In this document: piece by piece, positions 16,066 through 27,385 of the stretch | Position numbering within the stretch: the first letter of the stretch is position 1 | Layout of the letters: each line of letters starts with the position of its first letter | NCBI RefSeq assembly: GCF_021390155.1 | Contig: NZ_CP089985.1 | Coordinates: forward strand, 2,801,001 to 2,865,000 | From: Pseudomonas sp. HN11 | GTDB lineage: Bacteria > Pseudomonadota > Gammaproteobacteria > Pseudomonadales > Pseudomonadaceae | Direction of reading: 5' to 3' | DNA: 64,000 bases | The notes under the pieces: generated by a model | Seen by the model: only the letters and a program-made list of their open reading frames with translations | Told to the model about the DNA's origin: nothing | The model's database searches: none | Translations under genes and position numbers: made by a program

Positions 16066-16974
16066 ATGACCCGCTTGTCCCCGCGCATCGCCCTGATCGG
16101 CGAATGCATGATCGAACTGCAACACCGCGCCGACGGCAGCCTGCACCAGAGCTTCGGCGGCGATACCCTGAACGCCGCGGTGTACCTGCGCCGCGAACTG
16201 GGTGATATCGGCAGCGTGGACTACGCCACCGCCCTGGGCGATGACAGCTTCAGCGATGCCATGTGCCAGCAATGGACGCAGGAAGGCCTCGGCCTGGGCA
16301 TGGTCCAGCGCTTGCCCGGACGCCTGCCAGGTTTGTACTGCATCCAGACCGACGCCAATGGCGAGCGCAAATTCCTCTACTGGCGCAACGAAGCCGCCGT
16401 GCGCGACTGTTTCACCACGCCCGCCGCCGAGCCGATCCTGGCGGCTCTGCCGGACTATGACGTGGTGTATTTCAGCGGCATCACCCTGGCGGTGCTGGGT
16501 GACATCGGTCGTGAGCGTTTGCTGCAAACCCTGGTCGAGACCCGTCGGCGAGGGGGTAAGGTGGTGTTCGATAACAACTATCGACCGCGTCTCTGGGCGA
16601 GCATTGAGGCGGCGCGCGCCGCGTATCACCGCGTGTTGGCTGAGGTGGATATTGCCTTGCTGACTGAGGATGACGAGCGGGCGCTGTTTGGTTATGCCGA
16701 CAGTGAACAGGTGTTCGCGGCGTATTCGGGAATTGAAGAGGTGGTGCTCAAGCGTGGGGCGGATGCGTGTTTGTTTCGCTGCAATGGCGAGCGCTTTGCC
16801 GTGCCGGCGCTGAAGGTCGAAAAGGTTATCGACACCACGGCGGCAGGAGATTCATTCAGCGCGGCGTACTTGGCCAGTCGGCTCAAGGGTGGATCGGCGG
16901 AGCAAGCTGCGCTGGCCGGCCATCGATTGGCGAGCCGGGTCATTCAAGTTTCAGGGGCTTTGATTCCTCGTTGA
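16066..16974 (+). CDS. PfkB-family sugar kinase, 2-keto-3-deoxygluconate kinase-like
   Basis: This 302-residue ribokinase-fold kinase has the sugar-binding N-terminal pattern IALIGECMIEL and FGGDTLNAAVYLRREL, and the C-terminal anion-hole motif DTTAAGDSFSAAYLA, where Asp in GDSF is the catalytic base. KdgK enzymes phosphorylate 2-keto-3-deoxygluconate to KDPG, which enters the Entner-Doudoroff pathway that Pseudomonas uses for all hexose breakdown. It follows the DSD1 enzyme by 10 bases, so it would use that enzyme's product. Another 2-keto sugar acid is possible. Confidence 0.85.
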   Translation: MTRLSPRIALIGECMIELQHRADGSLHQSFGGDTLNAAVYLRRELGDIGSVDYATALGDDSFSDAMCQQWTQEGLGLGMVQRLPGRLPGLYCIQTDANGERKFLYWRNEAAVRDCFTTPAAEPILAALPDYDVVYFSGITLAVLGDIGRERLLQTLVETRRRGGKVVFDNNYRPRLWASIEAARAAYHRVLAEVDIALLTEDDERALFGYADSEQVFAAYSGIEEVVLKRGADACLFRCNGERFAVPALKVEKVIDTTAAGDSFSAAYLASRLKGGSAEQAALAGHRLASRVIQVSGALIPR

Positions 16975-17017
16975 ATGACCGCCTGCGGCGATTGGCGAGC
17001 AATCTGAAGCCAACCTA

Positions 17018-17293
17018 TCAATCCCGGTAGAACACCTGCACCAAGTGATACCCGAACTTGCTCTTGATCGGCCCGTGAACCACCTTCACCGGCTTCTTGA
17101 AAATCACCGCATCAATTGCCCCCACCATCTGACCAGGCCGCACTTCACCCAAATCGCCGCCACGCTTGCCCGACGGGCAGGTGGAGTACTTCTTGGCCAG
17201 CACATCAAAGGCATCGCCCTTGGCAATGCGCTGCTTGAGTTGTTCGGCTTCTTCGCTGGTTTTCACCAGGATATGACGGGCTTGGGCTTTCAT
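17018..17293 (-). CDS. Single-domain parvulin peptidyl-prolyl isomerase (PpiC-like)
   Basis: This 91-residue protein is one parvulin domain without a signal peptide, as in E. coli PpiC. The landmarks are ARHILVKT at the N-terminus, FDVLAKKYSTCPSGKRGGDLGEV, the GQMVGAIDAVIF hydrophobic pocket and the C-terminal FGYHLVQV. It should catalyse cis-trans isomerisation of X-Pro bonds in the cytoplasm. A second, diverged copy is at 31462-31743. It stands convergent to the kinase gene. Confidence 0.93.
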   Translation of the reverse strand: MKAQARHILVKTSEEAEQLKQRIAKGDAFDVLAKKYSTCPSGKRGGDLGEVRPGQMVGAIDAVIFKKPVKVVHGPIKSKFGYHLVQVFYRD

Positions 17294-17338
17294 TGATCTC
17301 TACCAGGTACATGCAACGGCGCGCGATTATGCCTGAAC

Positions 17339-19834
17339 TCATTCAACCACGCTGATCATGCTGCGGATTTTCGTGGCCAGCAGGTCGATGGAAAACGGCT
17401 TGGCGACCATGTCCATGCCGTCCTCCAGGAAACCCTGGCGCTCGGCGGCTTTCTCCGCGTAACCGGTCATGAACAGCACCTTGAGTCCTGGTCGATGCTG
17501 ACGGGCGATTTCAGCCAATTGCCGGCCATTCATGCCGGGCAGGCCGACGTCGGTCACCAGCAAATCCACGCGCAAGTCCGATTCCAGCAACGGTAATGCC
17601 GTGCGCGCATCGGCGGCCTGGTGGGCGGTGTAGCCCAATTCGTCGAGCAGGTTGACCACCAGCATGCGTACCGCCGGGTCATCCTCGACCACCACCACGG
17701 CTTCACCGGCCAGGGCCACCGGGGCTTCACCCAGGCTGGCGGGCAAACTGCTTTCCAGCGAGGTGCCATACAGTCGCGGCAGATACAGGCGCACACAGGT
17801 GCCCTGGCCCGGTTCGCTATGAATGGTCACGTGGCCGCCGGACTGTTGGGCAAATCCATAGATCATTGACAGGCCCAGGCCGGTGCCTTGGCCGATGGGC
17901 TTGGTGGTAAAGAATGGGTCGAACGCCTTGGCCAGAATCTTCGGTGCCATGCCGGTGCCGTTGTCGCACACACCGAGCATCACGTAGTCGCCAGCCTTGA
18001 CCGGTTCGAGGGTGGTGATGTCGGTGCCGTCCAGGTAGCTGTTGGCGGTTTCGATCAGGATTTCACCACCATCGGGCATGGCATCGCGGGCGTTGATCAC
18101 CAGGTTGAGCAGGGCGTTTTCCAGTTGGCTGGCATCGGTGTTCACTGGCCAGATGTCTTGGCCCAGTTGCACCTTGAGCCCGATGTGCGCGCCTTTGGTG
18201 CGACGGAACAGGTCTTCGAGGGACTCCACCAATTGGTTGGGGTCCAGCGGGCGGCGGTCCAGCGACTGACGGCGTGAGAACGCCAGCAGGCGGTGGGTGA
18301 GAGCGGCCGCACGATGGGCGGAGGACACGGCGGCATCGGTAAAGCGGCCGATCTCGTCACTGCGCCCGGCCGCGATGTAGCGCTGCATCAGGTCCAGGCT
18401 GCCGATAATGCCGGTGAGCATATTGTTGAAGTCGTGGGCGATACCACCGGTGAGCTGGCCGACGGCTTCCATCTTCTGTGCATGGCGCAGCGCATCTTCG
18501 GCACGCTCGCGCTCGTACATCTCGTTTTGCAGGCGCTGGTTGGCCTCGGCCAGGGCCTGGGTGCGCTGGGCCACGCGCTCTTCAAGGTTTTCGTTGAGGT
18601 GGCGCAGGGCTTCTTCGGTGAGTTTGCGTTCGGTCTCATCGATCACGAAGATGTAGAAACCGTTCACCGAGCCGTCATTGCTGAAACGCGGCAGGTACTT
18701 CATCAAAGCATGGCGCGGACGGCCGTCGTGGTGCGGAGTGATGGTCATGAAGCTGCAGGCCTTGCCCTTGAGCGCGGCGGCGATCTTGTCCTCACGCCCG
18801 GCATACACCTCGTCGCCGAGCACTTCGCGGATGCTCTTGCCGTACAGCTCCTGGGGTGTCATACCGTACCACTCCAGGTACGCGCTGTTGTTGAGGCGAA
18901 AGCGCTCTTGATGGTCGACATAGCCGATCAGCACCGGCATGGCATTGATGATCAGCTGCAACTCGGTCTGGCTTTGGCGCAGGGCCTGCTCGGTATGTTT
19001 GCGCTCCGTGAGGTCCAGCGCGGCACCCAGGAACCGCGCCGGGCGGCCTTGATGATCCTTATAGCAGCGTCCGCGGGCAAATACCCAGCGCACCTGGCCG
19101 TCGGCTTGCAGCAGTCGGTATTCTTCGGCGTACTCGGTGCCGAAGGTAATGCAATGCTTGATGCTGCGCGTCACCATGCCACGGTCTTCCGGGTGTACGC
19201 CGTGCAGGTAATCGCTGATTGGCAACTGGCTTGCATTACTGGGGTCGACGCCGTGCAGGTAGGCGAAGTGCGCGTCGGCAATAAAACGGTCTTCGCCGAT
19301 GTCCCAATCCCAGGTGCCCACCGCGTCGGTCGCCGCGAGGGCAAGCTGCAGGCGTTGTTCGGTGTTGTGCTGGGCTTTTCGGCGTTCGTTGGTTTCGATG
19401 GCGGTGACCAGGATGCCCGCAACACGGGCGCTTTCATCGCGAATCGGGCTGTAGGTCAGGTCCAGCCAGATTTCCGTGTCGCGATTGTTGCGTTGCAGCA
19501 CGAAGCGCTGCTCGCTGAAGGTGCGCACCTGGCCGGTGAGCACGGCGTCGTAGATCGGCGCGGTGAAGCCTTCCAGCTCCGGCCATGTCTGGTGCGCGGG
19601 TTGGCCCATGGCGTCGGGGTGTTTGTTGCCCGCCAGTTGGGCGAAACCGTCATTGTAGAGTTGCGTGAGTTGATCGCCCCATAGCAGGAGCATTGGCATC
19701 GGCGAGTGGACGACGATGTCCACCGCAGTGCGTAGGCTTTGCGGCCAATCATTGGCCTCACCGAGAGGGCTTCGCGCCCAGTCCAGCCGCGCAATCAATG
19801 CGGCGGCTTCGCTACCGGTGGTTGTGTCCTTCAT
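17339..19834 (-). CDS. Soluble multi-PAS hybrid histidine kinase with C-terminal receiver
   Basis: This 831-residue protein has no membrane segment. It has three PAS/PAC modules (about residues 30-150, 160-285 and 290-410; [20 protein letters not shown] and [19 protein letters not shown] are PAC-like ends), a coiled-coil linker, a HisKA domain with His467 in [11 protein letters not shown], an HATPase domain (N-box [17 protein letters not shown]-box [10 protein letters not shown]) and a receiver with Asp762 in [11 protein letters not shown]. The signal is unknown and probably intracellular. No response regulator or histidine phosphotransfer gene is adjacent, so its output is uncertain. Confidence 0.9.
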   Translation of the reverse strand: MKDTTTGSEAAALIARLDWARSPLGEANDWPQSLRTAVDIVVHSPMPMLLLWGDQLTQLYNDGFAQLAGNKHPDAMGQPAHQTWPELEGFTAPIYDAVLTGQVRTFSEQRFVLQRNNRDTEIWLDLTYSPIRDESARVAGILVTAIETNERRKAQHNTEQRLQLALAATDAVGTWDWDIGEDRFIADAHFAYLHGVDPSNASQLPISDYLHGVHPEDRGMVTRSIKHCITFGTEYAEEYRLLQADGQVRWVFARGRCYKDHQGRPARFLGAALDLTERKHTEQALRQSQTELQLIINAMPVLIGYVDHQERFRLNNSAYLEWYGMTPQELYGKSIREVLGDEVYAGREDKIAAALKGKACSFMTITPHHDGRPRHALMKYLPRFSNDGSVNGFYIFVIDETERKLTEEALRHLNENLEERVAQRTQALAEANQRLQNEMYERERAEDALRHAQKMEAVGQLTGGIAHDFNNMLTGIIGSLDLMQRYIAAGRSDEIGRFTDAAVSSAHRAAALTHRLLAFSRRQSLDRRPLDPNQLVESLEDLFRRTKGAHIGLKVQLGQDIWPVNTDASQLENALLNLVINARDAMPDGGEILIETANSYLDGTDITTLEPVKAGDYVMLGVCDNGTGMAPKILAKAFDPFFTTKPIGQGTGLGLSMIYGFAQQSGGHVTIHSEPGQGTCVRLYLPRLYGTSLESSLPASLGEAPVALAGEAVVVVEDDPAVRMLVVNLLDELGYTAHQAADARTALPLLESDLRVDLLVTDVGLPGMNGRQLAEIARQHRPGLKVLFMTGYAEKAAERQGFLEDGMDMVAKPFSIDLLATKIRSMISVVE

Positions 19835-19969
19835 GAAAAAGCCCTGAGCGTAACGCTTTGAAAAATGACAACACCTATTATCCCGCGAGTCGGGAATGGG
19901 TGACTACCCCCGAAAAATAGCATGCATTGGCGGTTTGTCTTCAAATGAGTGCGCCAGGGCTGAAACCTT

Positions 19970-21928
<1,959 letters not shown>

Positions 21929-21941
21929 AGTGGGCCTCTCG

Positions 21942-22715
21942 TTATTGTGCCAGCCAGCCGCCGTCGATATTCCACGCCGCGCCGCGCACCTGGCTGCCGG
22001 CTTCGCTGCACAAGAACAGCACCAGTTCGCCCAGTTGCGGCGGCGTGACAAACTCCAGCGACGGCTGCTTTTCCGCGAGCAGATCATGCTGCGCCTGCTG
22101 CGGGTCAACCCCGGCGGCGGCACGGTCATCAATCTGCTTCTGCACCAGCGGCGTCAGCACCCAGCCTGGGCAGATAGCGTTGCAGGTGACGTTGCTGGTG
22201 GCCGTCTCGAGGCCGACAACCTTGGTCAGCCCGATCACGCCATGTTTGGCCGCCACATACGCCGCCTTACCCACCGAACCGACCTGGCCATGCACCGAGG
22301 CAATATTCACGATACGTCCCCATCCCTTGGCCTTCATGCCCGGCAAACTCAAGCGCGTGCTGTGAAATACCGATGACAGGTTGATCGCGATGATCGAGTC
22401 CCAGCGCTCCGCCGGGAAGTCTTCCACTGCCGCCACATGCTGGATGCCGGCATTGTTCACCAGAATGTCCACGCCACCGAACTCACGCTCGGCGTAGGCG
22501 ATCATGTCGGCGATCTGTGTCGGGTCGCTGACATCCGCCGGGTGATGGCCGACCTTGCCGCCGAACGCCTGCACCTGGGCGATCACCGCGCTGGCGTCGC
22601 CGAAACCGTTGAGGATCAGGTTGGCTCCGGCCCTGGCCAGGCTCAGTGCTATCCCTAGGCCAATGCCGCTGGTGGAGCCGGTAACCAGGGCGGTCTTGCC
22701 GTTCAATGTCGTCAT
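21942..22715 (-). CDS. bdhA: 3-hydroxybutyrate dehydrogenase
   Basis: This 257-residue short-chain dehydrogenase has the NAD-binding TGSTSGIGLGIALSLARAG, the NNAG motif at VDILVNNAGIQHVAAVEDF, and the catalytic Ser/Tyr/Lys in IASVHGQVGSVGKAAYVAAKHG. The C-terminus AWNIDGGWLAQ is characteristic of BdhA tetramers. It oxidises D-3-hydroxybutyrate to acetoacetate with NAD. The start at 22715 is chosen because GAGG lies 5 bases upstream. It lies between the gntP-type permease (7-base gap) and aacS (13-base gap). Confidence 0.94.
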   Translation of the reverse strand: MTTLNGKTALVTGSTSGIGLGIALSLARAGANLILNGFGDASAVIAQVQAFGGKVGHHPADVSDPTQIADMIAYAEREFGGVDILVNNAGIQHVAAVEDFPAERWDSIIAINLSSVFHSTRLSLPGMKAKGWGRIVNIASVHGQVGSVGKAAYVAAKHGVIGLTKVVGLETATSNVTCNAICPGWVLTPLVQKQIDDRAAAGVDPQQAQHDLLAEKQPSLEFVTPPQLGELVLFLCSEAGSQVRGAAWNIDGGWLAQ

Positions 22716-22722
22716 GAAAACC

Positions 22723-24114
22723 TCACACAATGCCGGTGGCGTAGAAAGTGCCGATCACCACGAACACCGCGAGGGTCTTGATGATCGTGATGCCGAAAAT
22801 ATCCTTGTAGGCTTCGCGGTGGGTCAGGCCGGTGACTGCCAGCAGCGTGATCACCGCGCCGTTGTGGGGCAGGGTATCCATGCCACCGCTGGCCATGGCG
22901 GCGACCCGGTGCAGCACTTCAAGGGGGATATTGGCCGCATGGGCCGCCGAAATAAAGCTCTCGGACATGGCCGCCAGGGCGATGCTCATGCCGCCCGACG
23001 CGGAGCCGGTGATGCCGGCCAGCAGGGTCACGGTAATCGCTTCGTTGACCAGCGGGTTGGGGATCCCCTTGAGCCAGTCCGCCAGTACCAGAAAACCCGG
23101 CAGCGAGGCGATCACGGCACCAAAACCGTACTCCGACGCGGTGTTCATCGCTGCGAGCAATGCACCGCTGACCGCGCTTTTGCTGCCTTCAGCGAGCTTG
23201 CCTTTGATTGCCGAGAAGCCGAAGACCAATACCATGATAATCCCGACCAGCAATGCAGCCTGCACCGCCCAGATCGCGGTGAGCTTGGCGATTTCGGTGG
23301 TCACCGGCGTGGTCATGCCTGGCAGGGCAAGGCTGTGGGTCTTGCCGTACCACTGCGGGATCCAGTGGGTGAAGAGCAGGTTCATCACGCCCACCAGGAT
23401 CAGCGGCGACAGCGCGATCCAGGGATTGGGCAGGGCCAGGTTCTCGGCGGTTTCCGGCTCGTTGCGCAGCTCGGTGCCATAGCCTTCACCGGCACGCTGC
23501 GCCTTGTTGCGCTGGCGCGCGAGGTAGAGCATGCCGGCACAGAACACGAAGATTGTGCCGATCAAGCCCAGCCACGGCGCCGCCCAGGCGGTGGTGTTGA
23601 AGAAAGTGCTGGGGATGATGTTCTGGATCTGCGGCGTGCCGGGCAGGGCGTCCATCGTGAACGAGAACGCACCGAGGGCGATGGTCGCCGGGATCAGACG
23701 TTTCGGGATATTGCTTTGGCGGAACATCTCCGCCGCGAACGGGTACACCGCAAACACCACCACGAACAGCGACACGCCGCCGTAGGTGAGCAGGGCGCAG
23801 ACCAGCACGATCACCAGCATCGCCTGACGCGTGCCGAGCACACGAATCGCGGCGGCGACAATCGAGCGCGAAAAGCCCGACAGCTCGATCAGCTTGCCGA
23901 ACACCGCGCCGAGCAGGAATACCGGAAAATACAGTTTGATAAAGCCGACCATCTTCTCCATGAACACCCCGGTAAAGGCGGGTGCGACGGCGGACGGATC
24001 GGTCAGCAGGACAGCGCCGAGGGCGGCGATGGGGGCAAACAGGATAACGCTATAGCCACGGTAGGCAGCCAGCATCAGCAGCACCAGGGCTGCCAGGGCA
24101 ATGATCACACTCAT
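22723..24114 (-). CDS. GntP-family permease, likely for 3-hydroxybutyrate
   Basis: This 463-residue inner-membrane protein has about 12 membrane segments of the GntP (gluconate:H+ symporter) family; landmarks are ALLTYGGVSLFVVVFAVYPF and GITGSASGGMSIALAAMS. The family also carries hydroxy acids. In P. aeruginosa a GntP-type gene accompanies bdhA and hbcR, and the same set is seen here, so 3-hydroxybutyrate is the likely substrate. It is the first gene after the sigma-54 promoter at 24171-24186. Confidence 0.88.
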   Translation of the reverse strand: MSVIIALAALVLLMLAAYRGYSVILFAPIAALGAVLLTDPSAVAPAFTGVFMEKMVGFIKLYFPVFLLGAVFGKLIELSGFSRSIVAAAIRVLGTRQAMLVIVLVCALLTYGGVSLFVVVFAVYPFAAEMFRQSNIPKRLIPATIALGAFSFTMDALPGTPQIQNIIPSTFFNTTAWAAPWLGLIGTIFVFCAGMLYLARQRNKAQRAGEGYGTELRNEPETAENLALPNPWIALSPLILVGVMNLLFTHWIPQWYGKTHSLALPGMTTPVTTEIAKLTAIWAVQAALLVGIIMVLVFGFSAIKGKLAEGSKSAVSGALLAAMNTASEYGFGAVIASLPGFLVLADWLKGIPNPLVNEAITVTLLAGITGSASGGMSIALAAMSESFISAAHAANIPLEVLHRVAAMASGGMDTLPHNGAVITLLAVTGLTHREAYKDIFGITIIKTLAVFVVIGTFYATGIV

Positions 24115-24170
24115 GGTGTGTCTCCATCGGATTGTTATTTTTGTGGGGTTAGGCTTTGGAGGAGGGCTAT

Positions 24171-24186
24171 AGCGAGATATGTGCCA
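24171..24186 (-). promoter_or_regulatory. Sigma-54 promoter of the gntP-bdhA-aacS operon
   Basis: Read on the minus strand the site is TGGCACATATCTCGCT, with GG and GC exactly 10 bases apart and TGGCAC matching the -24 consensus fully. Transcription would begin near 24160, giving a leader of about 45 bases before gntP (start 24114). The neighbouring gene encodes a sigma-54 activator, which is the expected partner. TTAGCTAA (24188-24195), an 8-base palindrome, abuts the site upstream. Confidence 0.82.
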
Positions 24187-24278
24187 ATTAGCTAAGTATT
24201 TGAAATATATGAATAAATTAAAGAGATTGGATTGACGCTATCAGATTTGTCCCATATTTGAGACTCATGTAGATCTAA

Positions 24279-24367
24279 TGTGAGAGCGGGCTTGCTCGCG
24301 AATGCGGTGTATCAGCCAAGAATTAGGCGGCTGGCACACCGTATTCGCGAGCAAGCCCGCTCCCACA
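24279..24367. repeat. REPIN: two REP elements as a long inverted repeat
   Basis: TGTGAGAGCGGGCTTGCTCGCGAAT and its near-complement at the other end (ending GCAAGCCCGCTCCCACA) form an arm of about 38 bases with few mismatches around a short central loop (CAAGAATTA region). It lies between the hbcR stop and the gntP promoter, so it likely ends yej-hbcR transcripts. The REP core is the same as at 2925 and 13999. REPINs of this form are mobilised by unlinked RAYT transposases in fluorescens-group Pseudomonas. Confidence 0.88.
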
Positions 24368-24400
24368 TTGGAATGTCTTCGTATGTAGAATCGTGTCTCT

Positions 24401-25804
24401 CTATTGAGACTGGGCGAGACCCAACGCCAGCATTTTCTTGTACAACGTCGACCGCCCAAGCCCCAACTGCTTGGCCGCCTCTACCACATTCCCCTCGCAC
24501 GCCCTCAACGCCGCTCCAATGATCTGCCGATCAAAGCGCTCCCGCGCCGCGCTGAAACTTTCACCCTCAACCGTTGCGACGGCACTGCCACGCTCCACCG
24601 GCGTAAAGGTGCCGATTGCTGCGCGGATCGCCGAGGCATTCAACACCAGGTCATCACTCAACAGCGCAGCCCGCTCCAGCACATTGCGCAGTTCACGGAT
24701 ATTCCCCGGCCACGCATGCTGCCCCAGCAATGCCAAAGCTTCACGGTCCAGCTCATGCTGGCTGCGCAACTCCTCAAGAATCGCTTCGCTCAACGCCGGA
24801 ATATCCTCCAACCGTTCACGCAACGGCGGCACCTGGATCGGCAACACATTCAGCCGGTAATACAGGTCCGCGCGGAACTCGCCACGTTTGATTGCCGCTT
24901 CCAGGTCCATGGACGTGGCCGCGATCACCCGCACATCGCTGTGGAGCATCTCGTTGGAGCCTACAGGCTCGAATTCCTTCTCCTGCAAAACCCGCAACAA
25001 TTTGCTCTGCAGCGGCAGGGGCATGTCACCGATTTCATCGAGGAACAGCGTGCCACCCTGGGCAATCTGGAATTTGCCCGGACGGCCCTTGCGGTCGGCG
25101 CCGGTAAATGCACCCGGCGCGGTGCCGAAGAACTCGGCTTCCAGCAGGTCAGCGGGAATCGCTGCACTGTTGATGCTGACAAAGGCCTTGTGCGCACGGC
25201 TTGAGGCGCCGTGAATCGCCTGGGCCAGCAATTCCTTGCCGGTGCCGGTCTCGCCCAGCAATAACACCGGTGACTCGGCGCTCGCACTGCGCCGCGCCCG
25301 GCGTTTAACTTCGAGGCTGGCGGTGCTGGTGCCGATAAAATGGGCAAAGTTGTATTTGCTCTGGCGTGAGCGCAGCAACGAGCGTGTCGAGGCCAGCTCC
25401 TGCTGCATGCTCAGGTAGCGCTCGATCAGCGGCGACAGGTTGCGCAATTCATCGAACAGCGCAAAACCAATCGCGCCGATCACCGCGCCGGCGTCGTTGT
25501 GGATCGGCAAACGCATCACCACCAACGGGCCTTTGGGCGTGTCCTGGATATCCAGCAGGATCGGCTGGTCATTGCGCACCACCTGGCGTAACAGGCTGTT
25601 GGAGATCACCTGTTCACACGGCTGGCCGATGGCTTCGTCGGCGCTCTTGAGGCCGAAACGCTTGGCGTAGCGCTCGTTCATCCACACGATATTGGCGTCG
25701 CGGTCGACAATCACCGTGCCTTCGCTGGACTGTTCGATGATCTCGAACAGCGACTGGATCGCCAGGCCGCGAACCTGTTGGTAATCCGTGAGGCTGGTGC
25801 TCAT
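24401..25804 (-). CDS. hbcR: Sigma-54 dependent activator of 3-hydroxybutyrate genes (HbcR-like)
   Basis: This 467-residue enhancer-binding protein has an N-terminal PAS sensor (about residues 15-130), an AAA+ domain with Walker [16 protein letters not shown], the sigma-54 contact loop GAFTGA and the DEIGDM Walker B region, and a Fis-type helix-turn-helix at the end (VVEAAKQLGLGRSTLYKKML). The position next to gntP-bdhA-aacS and their sigma-54 promoter matches P. aeruginosa HbcR, known to activate 3-hydroxybutyrate catabolism. Its ATG overlaps the yejF stop (ATGA, 25804-25801), so it is also translated from the yej message. Confidence 0.88.
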   Translation of the reverse strand: MSTSLTDYQQVRGLAIQSLFEIIEQSSEGTVIVDRDANIVWMNERYAKRFGLKSADEAIGQPCEQVISNSLLRQVVRNDQPILLDIQDTPKGPLVVMRLPIHNDAGAVIGAIGFALFDELRNLSPLIERYLSMQQELASTRSLLRSRQSKYNFAHFIGTSTASLEVKRRARRSASAESPVLLLGETGTGKELLAQAIHGASSRAHKAFVSINSAAIPADLLEAEFFGTAPGAFTGADRKGRPGKFQIAQGGTLFLDEIGDMPLPLQSKLLRVLQEKEFEPVGSNEMLHSDVRVIAATSMDLEAAIKRGEFRADLYYRLNVLPIQVPPLRERLEDIPALSEAILEELRSQHELDREALALLGQHAWPGNIRELRNVLERAALLSDDLVLNASAIRAAIGTFTPVERGSAVATVEGESFSAARERFDRQIIGAALRACEGNVVEAAKQLGLGRSTLYKKMLALGLAQSQ

Positions 25805-27375
25805 GACGATAATCCGCAGGCGGCGGCCAGCAGCTCCTGGGTGTACGGATGCTGGGGGGCATCAAACACCCGATGGCTCGCGCCGGCCTCCACCACCTTG
25901 CCGTCCTTGATCACGATCATGTCGTGGGCCATGGCACGCACCACCGCCAGGTCATGGCTGATGAACAGGTAAGTCAGGCCGTATTTATCCTGCAACTCAC
26001 GCAGCAGCGCCACCACTTGCTTTTGCACGGTGCGGTCGAGGGCCGAGGTGGGCTCGTCGAGCAGTATCAGCGCCGGCTTGAGCACCAGCGCGCGGGCGAT
26101 GGCGATGCGTTGGCGCTGGCCGCCTGAGAATTCATGGGGGTAGCGATGCCGGCTGGCCGGGTCGAGGCCCACGTCCTTGAGCACTTGGATCACCTGTGCA
26201 TCACGGTCGGCCAGGCTGCATGGCGCGTGCACTTCCAGGCCTTCGCTGATGATCTGCTCCACGGTCATGCGCGGGCTGAGGCTGCCGTAGGGGTCCTGGA
26301 ACACCACCTGCATCTGCTTGCGCCATGGGCGCATCTGCTTGTGGTTCAGCGGGTCGAGGGCTTCACCCTGGAAGCGGATGCTGCCGGTGGAGTCCAGCAG
26401 CCGCAGGATCGCCTGGCCCAAGGTGGACTTGCCCGAGCCGGATTCGCCGACAATTCCCAGGGTCTTGCCGCGTTGCACGCTGAGGCTGATGCCATCCACT
26501 GCACGCAGGTAGGTCTTGCGCCGGAACCAACCGCCGCCGAGGGGGAATTGCACGCTCAGGTCGTCCACCTGTAACACCGTCTCTCGCTCATCACTGCACA
26601 GCGCATCACCGGTCGGTTCCGCATCCAGCAGCAGGCGGCTGTACGGGTGTTGCGGCGCGTTGAACAGGCTCTGACAGTCAGCCTGCTCGACAATCTCGCC
26701 GGCGCGCATCACGCACACGCGCTGGGCAATGCTGCGCACCAGGTTGAGGTCGTGGCTGATCAGCAGCAGCGACATGCCAAGGCGTTGTTGCAAGGATTTG
26801 AGCAGCAGCAGGATCTTGCGCTGCACCGTCACGTCCAGCGCGGTGGTGGGCTCGTCGGCAATCAGCAACTCCGGCTCGCAGGCCAGGGCCATGGCGATCA
26901 TCACCCGCTGGCGCTGCCCGCCGGACAGTTGATGGGGGTAGGCCTTGAGCCGCTCCTTGGGTTTCTGGATGCCCACCAGGTCGAGCAACTCCAGGATGCG
27001 CGCCTGGGCCGCCTTGCCACCCAGGCCCTTGTGCAGCAACAGGGTTTCGCCGATCTGCTTTTCAATGCTGTGCAAAGGGTTCAGGGAGGTCATCGGCTCC
27101 TGGAAGATCATCGCAATGCGGTTGCCGCGCAGCTTCTGCAAGGTGGCCGCCGACGCACCTATCAGTTCCTGGCCGCGGTACTGGATGGAGCCGGTGGTTT
27201 CAGTGCCGGCTTCGGGCAGTAATTGCAGGATCGAGTGGGCAGTCACCGACTTGCCCGAGCCCGACTCGCCCACCAGTGCCAGACACTCGCCGGGGCGCAC
27301 GTCCAGGCTCAGATTACGCACCACGGTCTGGCCGCTGAAGGCGACGCTGAGGTCGCGGATTTCGATCAGGTTCAT
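25801..27375 (-). CDS. yejF: Peptide ABC transporter fused ATPase YejF
   Basis: This 524-residue protein has two ATPase halves, each with Walker A ([30 protein letters not shown]), a signature ([28 protein letters not shown]) and Walker B ([24 protein letters not shown]). The length is close to E. coli YejF (about 529). It powers the YejABEF importer for oligopeptides and peptide-nucleotide antibiotics such as microcin C. It follows yejE by 10 bases and ends in an ATGA overlap with hbcR, an unusual neighbour. Confidence 0.93.
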   Translation of the reverse strand: MNLIEIRDLSVAFSGQTVVRNLSLDVRPGECLALVGESGSGKSVTAHSILQLLPEAGTETTGSIQYRGQELIGASAATLQKLRGNRIAMIFQEPMTSLNPLHSIEKQIGETLLLHKGLGGKAAQARILELLDLVGIQKPKERLKAYPHQLSGGQRQRVMIAMALACEPELLIADEPTTALDVTVQRKILLLLKSLQQRLGMSLLLISHDLNLVRSIAQRVCVMRAGEIVEQADCQSLFNAPQHPYSRLLLDAEPTGDALCSDERETVLQVDDLSVQFPLGGGWFRRKTYLRAVDGISLSVQRGKTLGIVGESGSGKSTLGQAILRLLDSTGSIRFQGEALDPLNHKQMRPWRKQMQVVFQDPYGSLSPRMTVEQIISEGLEVHAPCSLADRDAQVIQVLKDVGLDPASRHRYPHEFSGGQRQRIAIARALVLKPALILLDEPTSALDRTVQKQVVALLRELQDKYGLTYLFISHDLAVVRAMAHDMIVIKDGKVVEAGASHRVFDAPQHPYTQELLAAACGLSS

Positions 27376-27385
27376 AGGCGGTCAC

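Noticed and set aside
18293..19684. Plus-strand open frame of 463 codons opposite the hybrid kinase
   Set aside because: Antisense to a protein with complete PAS, HisKA, HATPase and receiver motifs.
22555..24195. Plus-strand open frame of 546 codons opposite bdhA/gntP
   Set aside because: The product is rich in His, Gln and Arg as expected for antisense of a GC-rich membrane protein gene, and it covers two clear genes.
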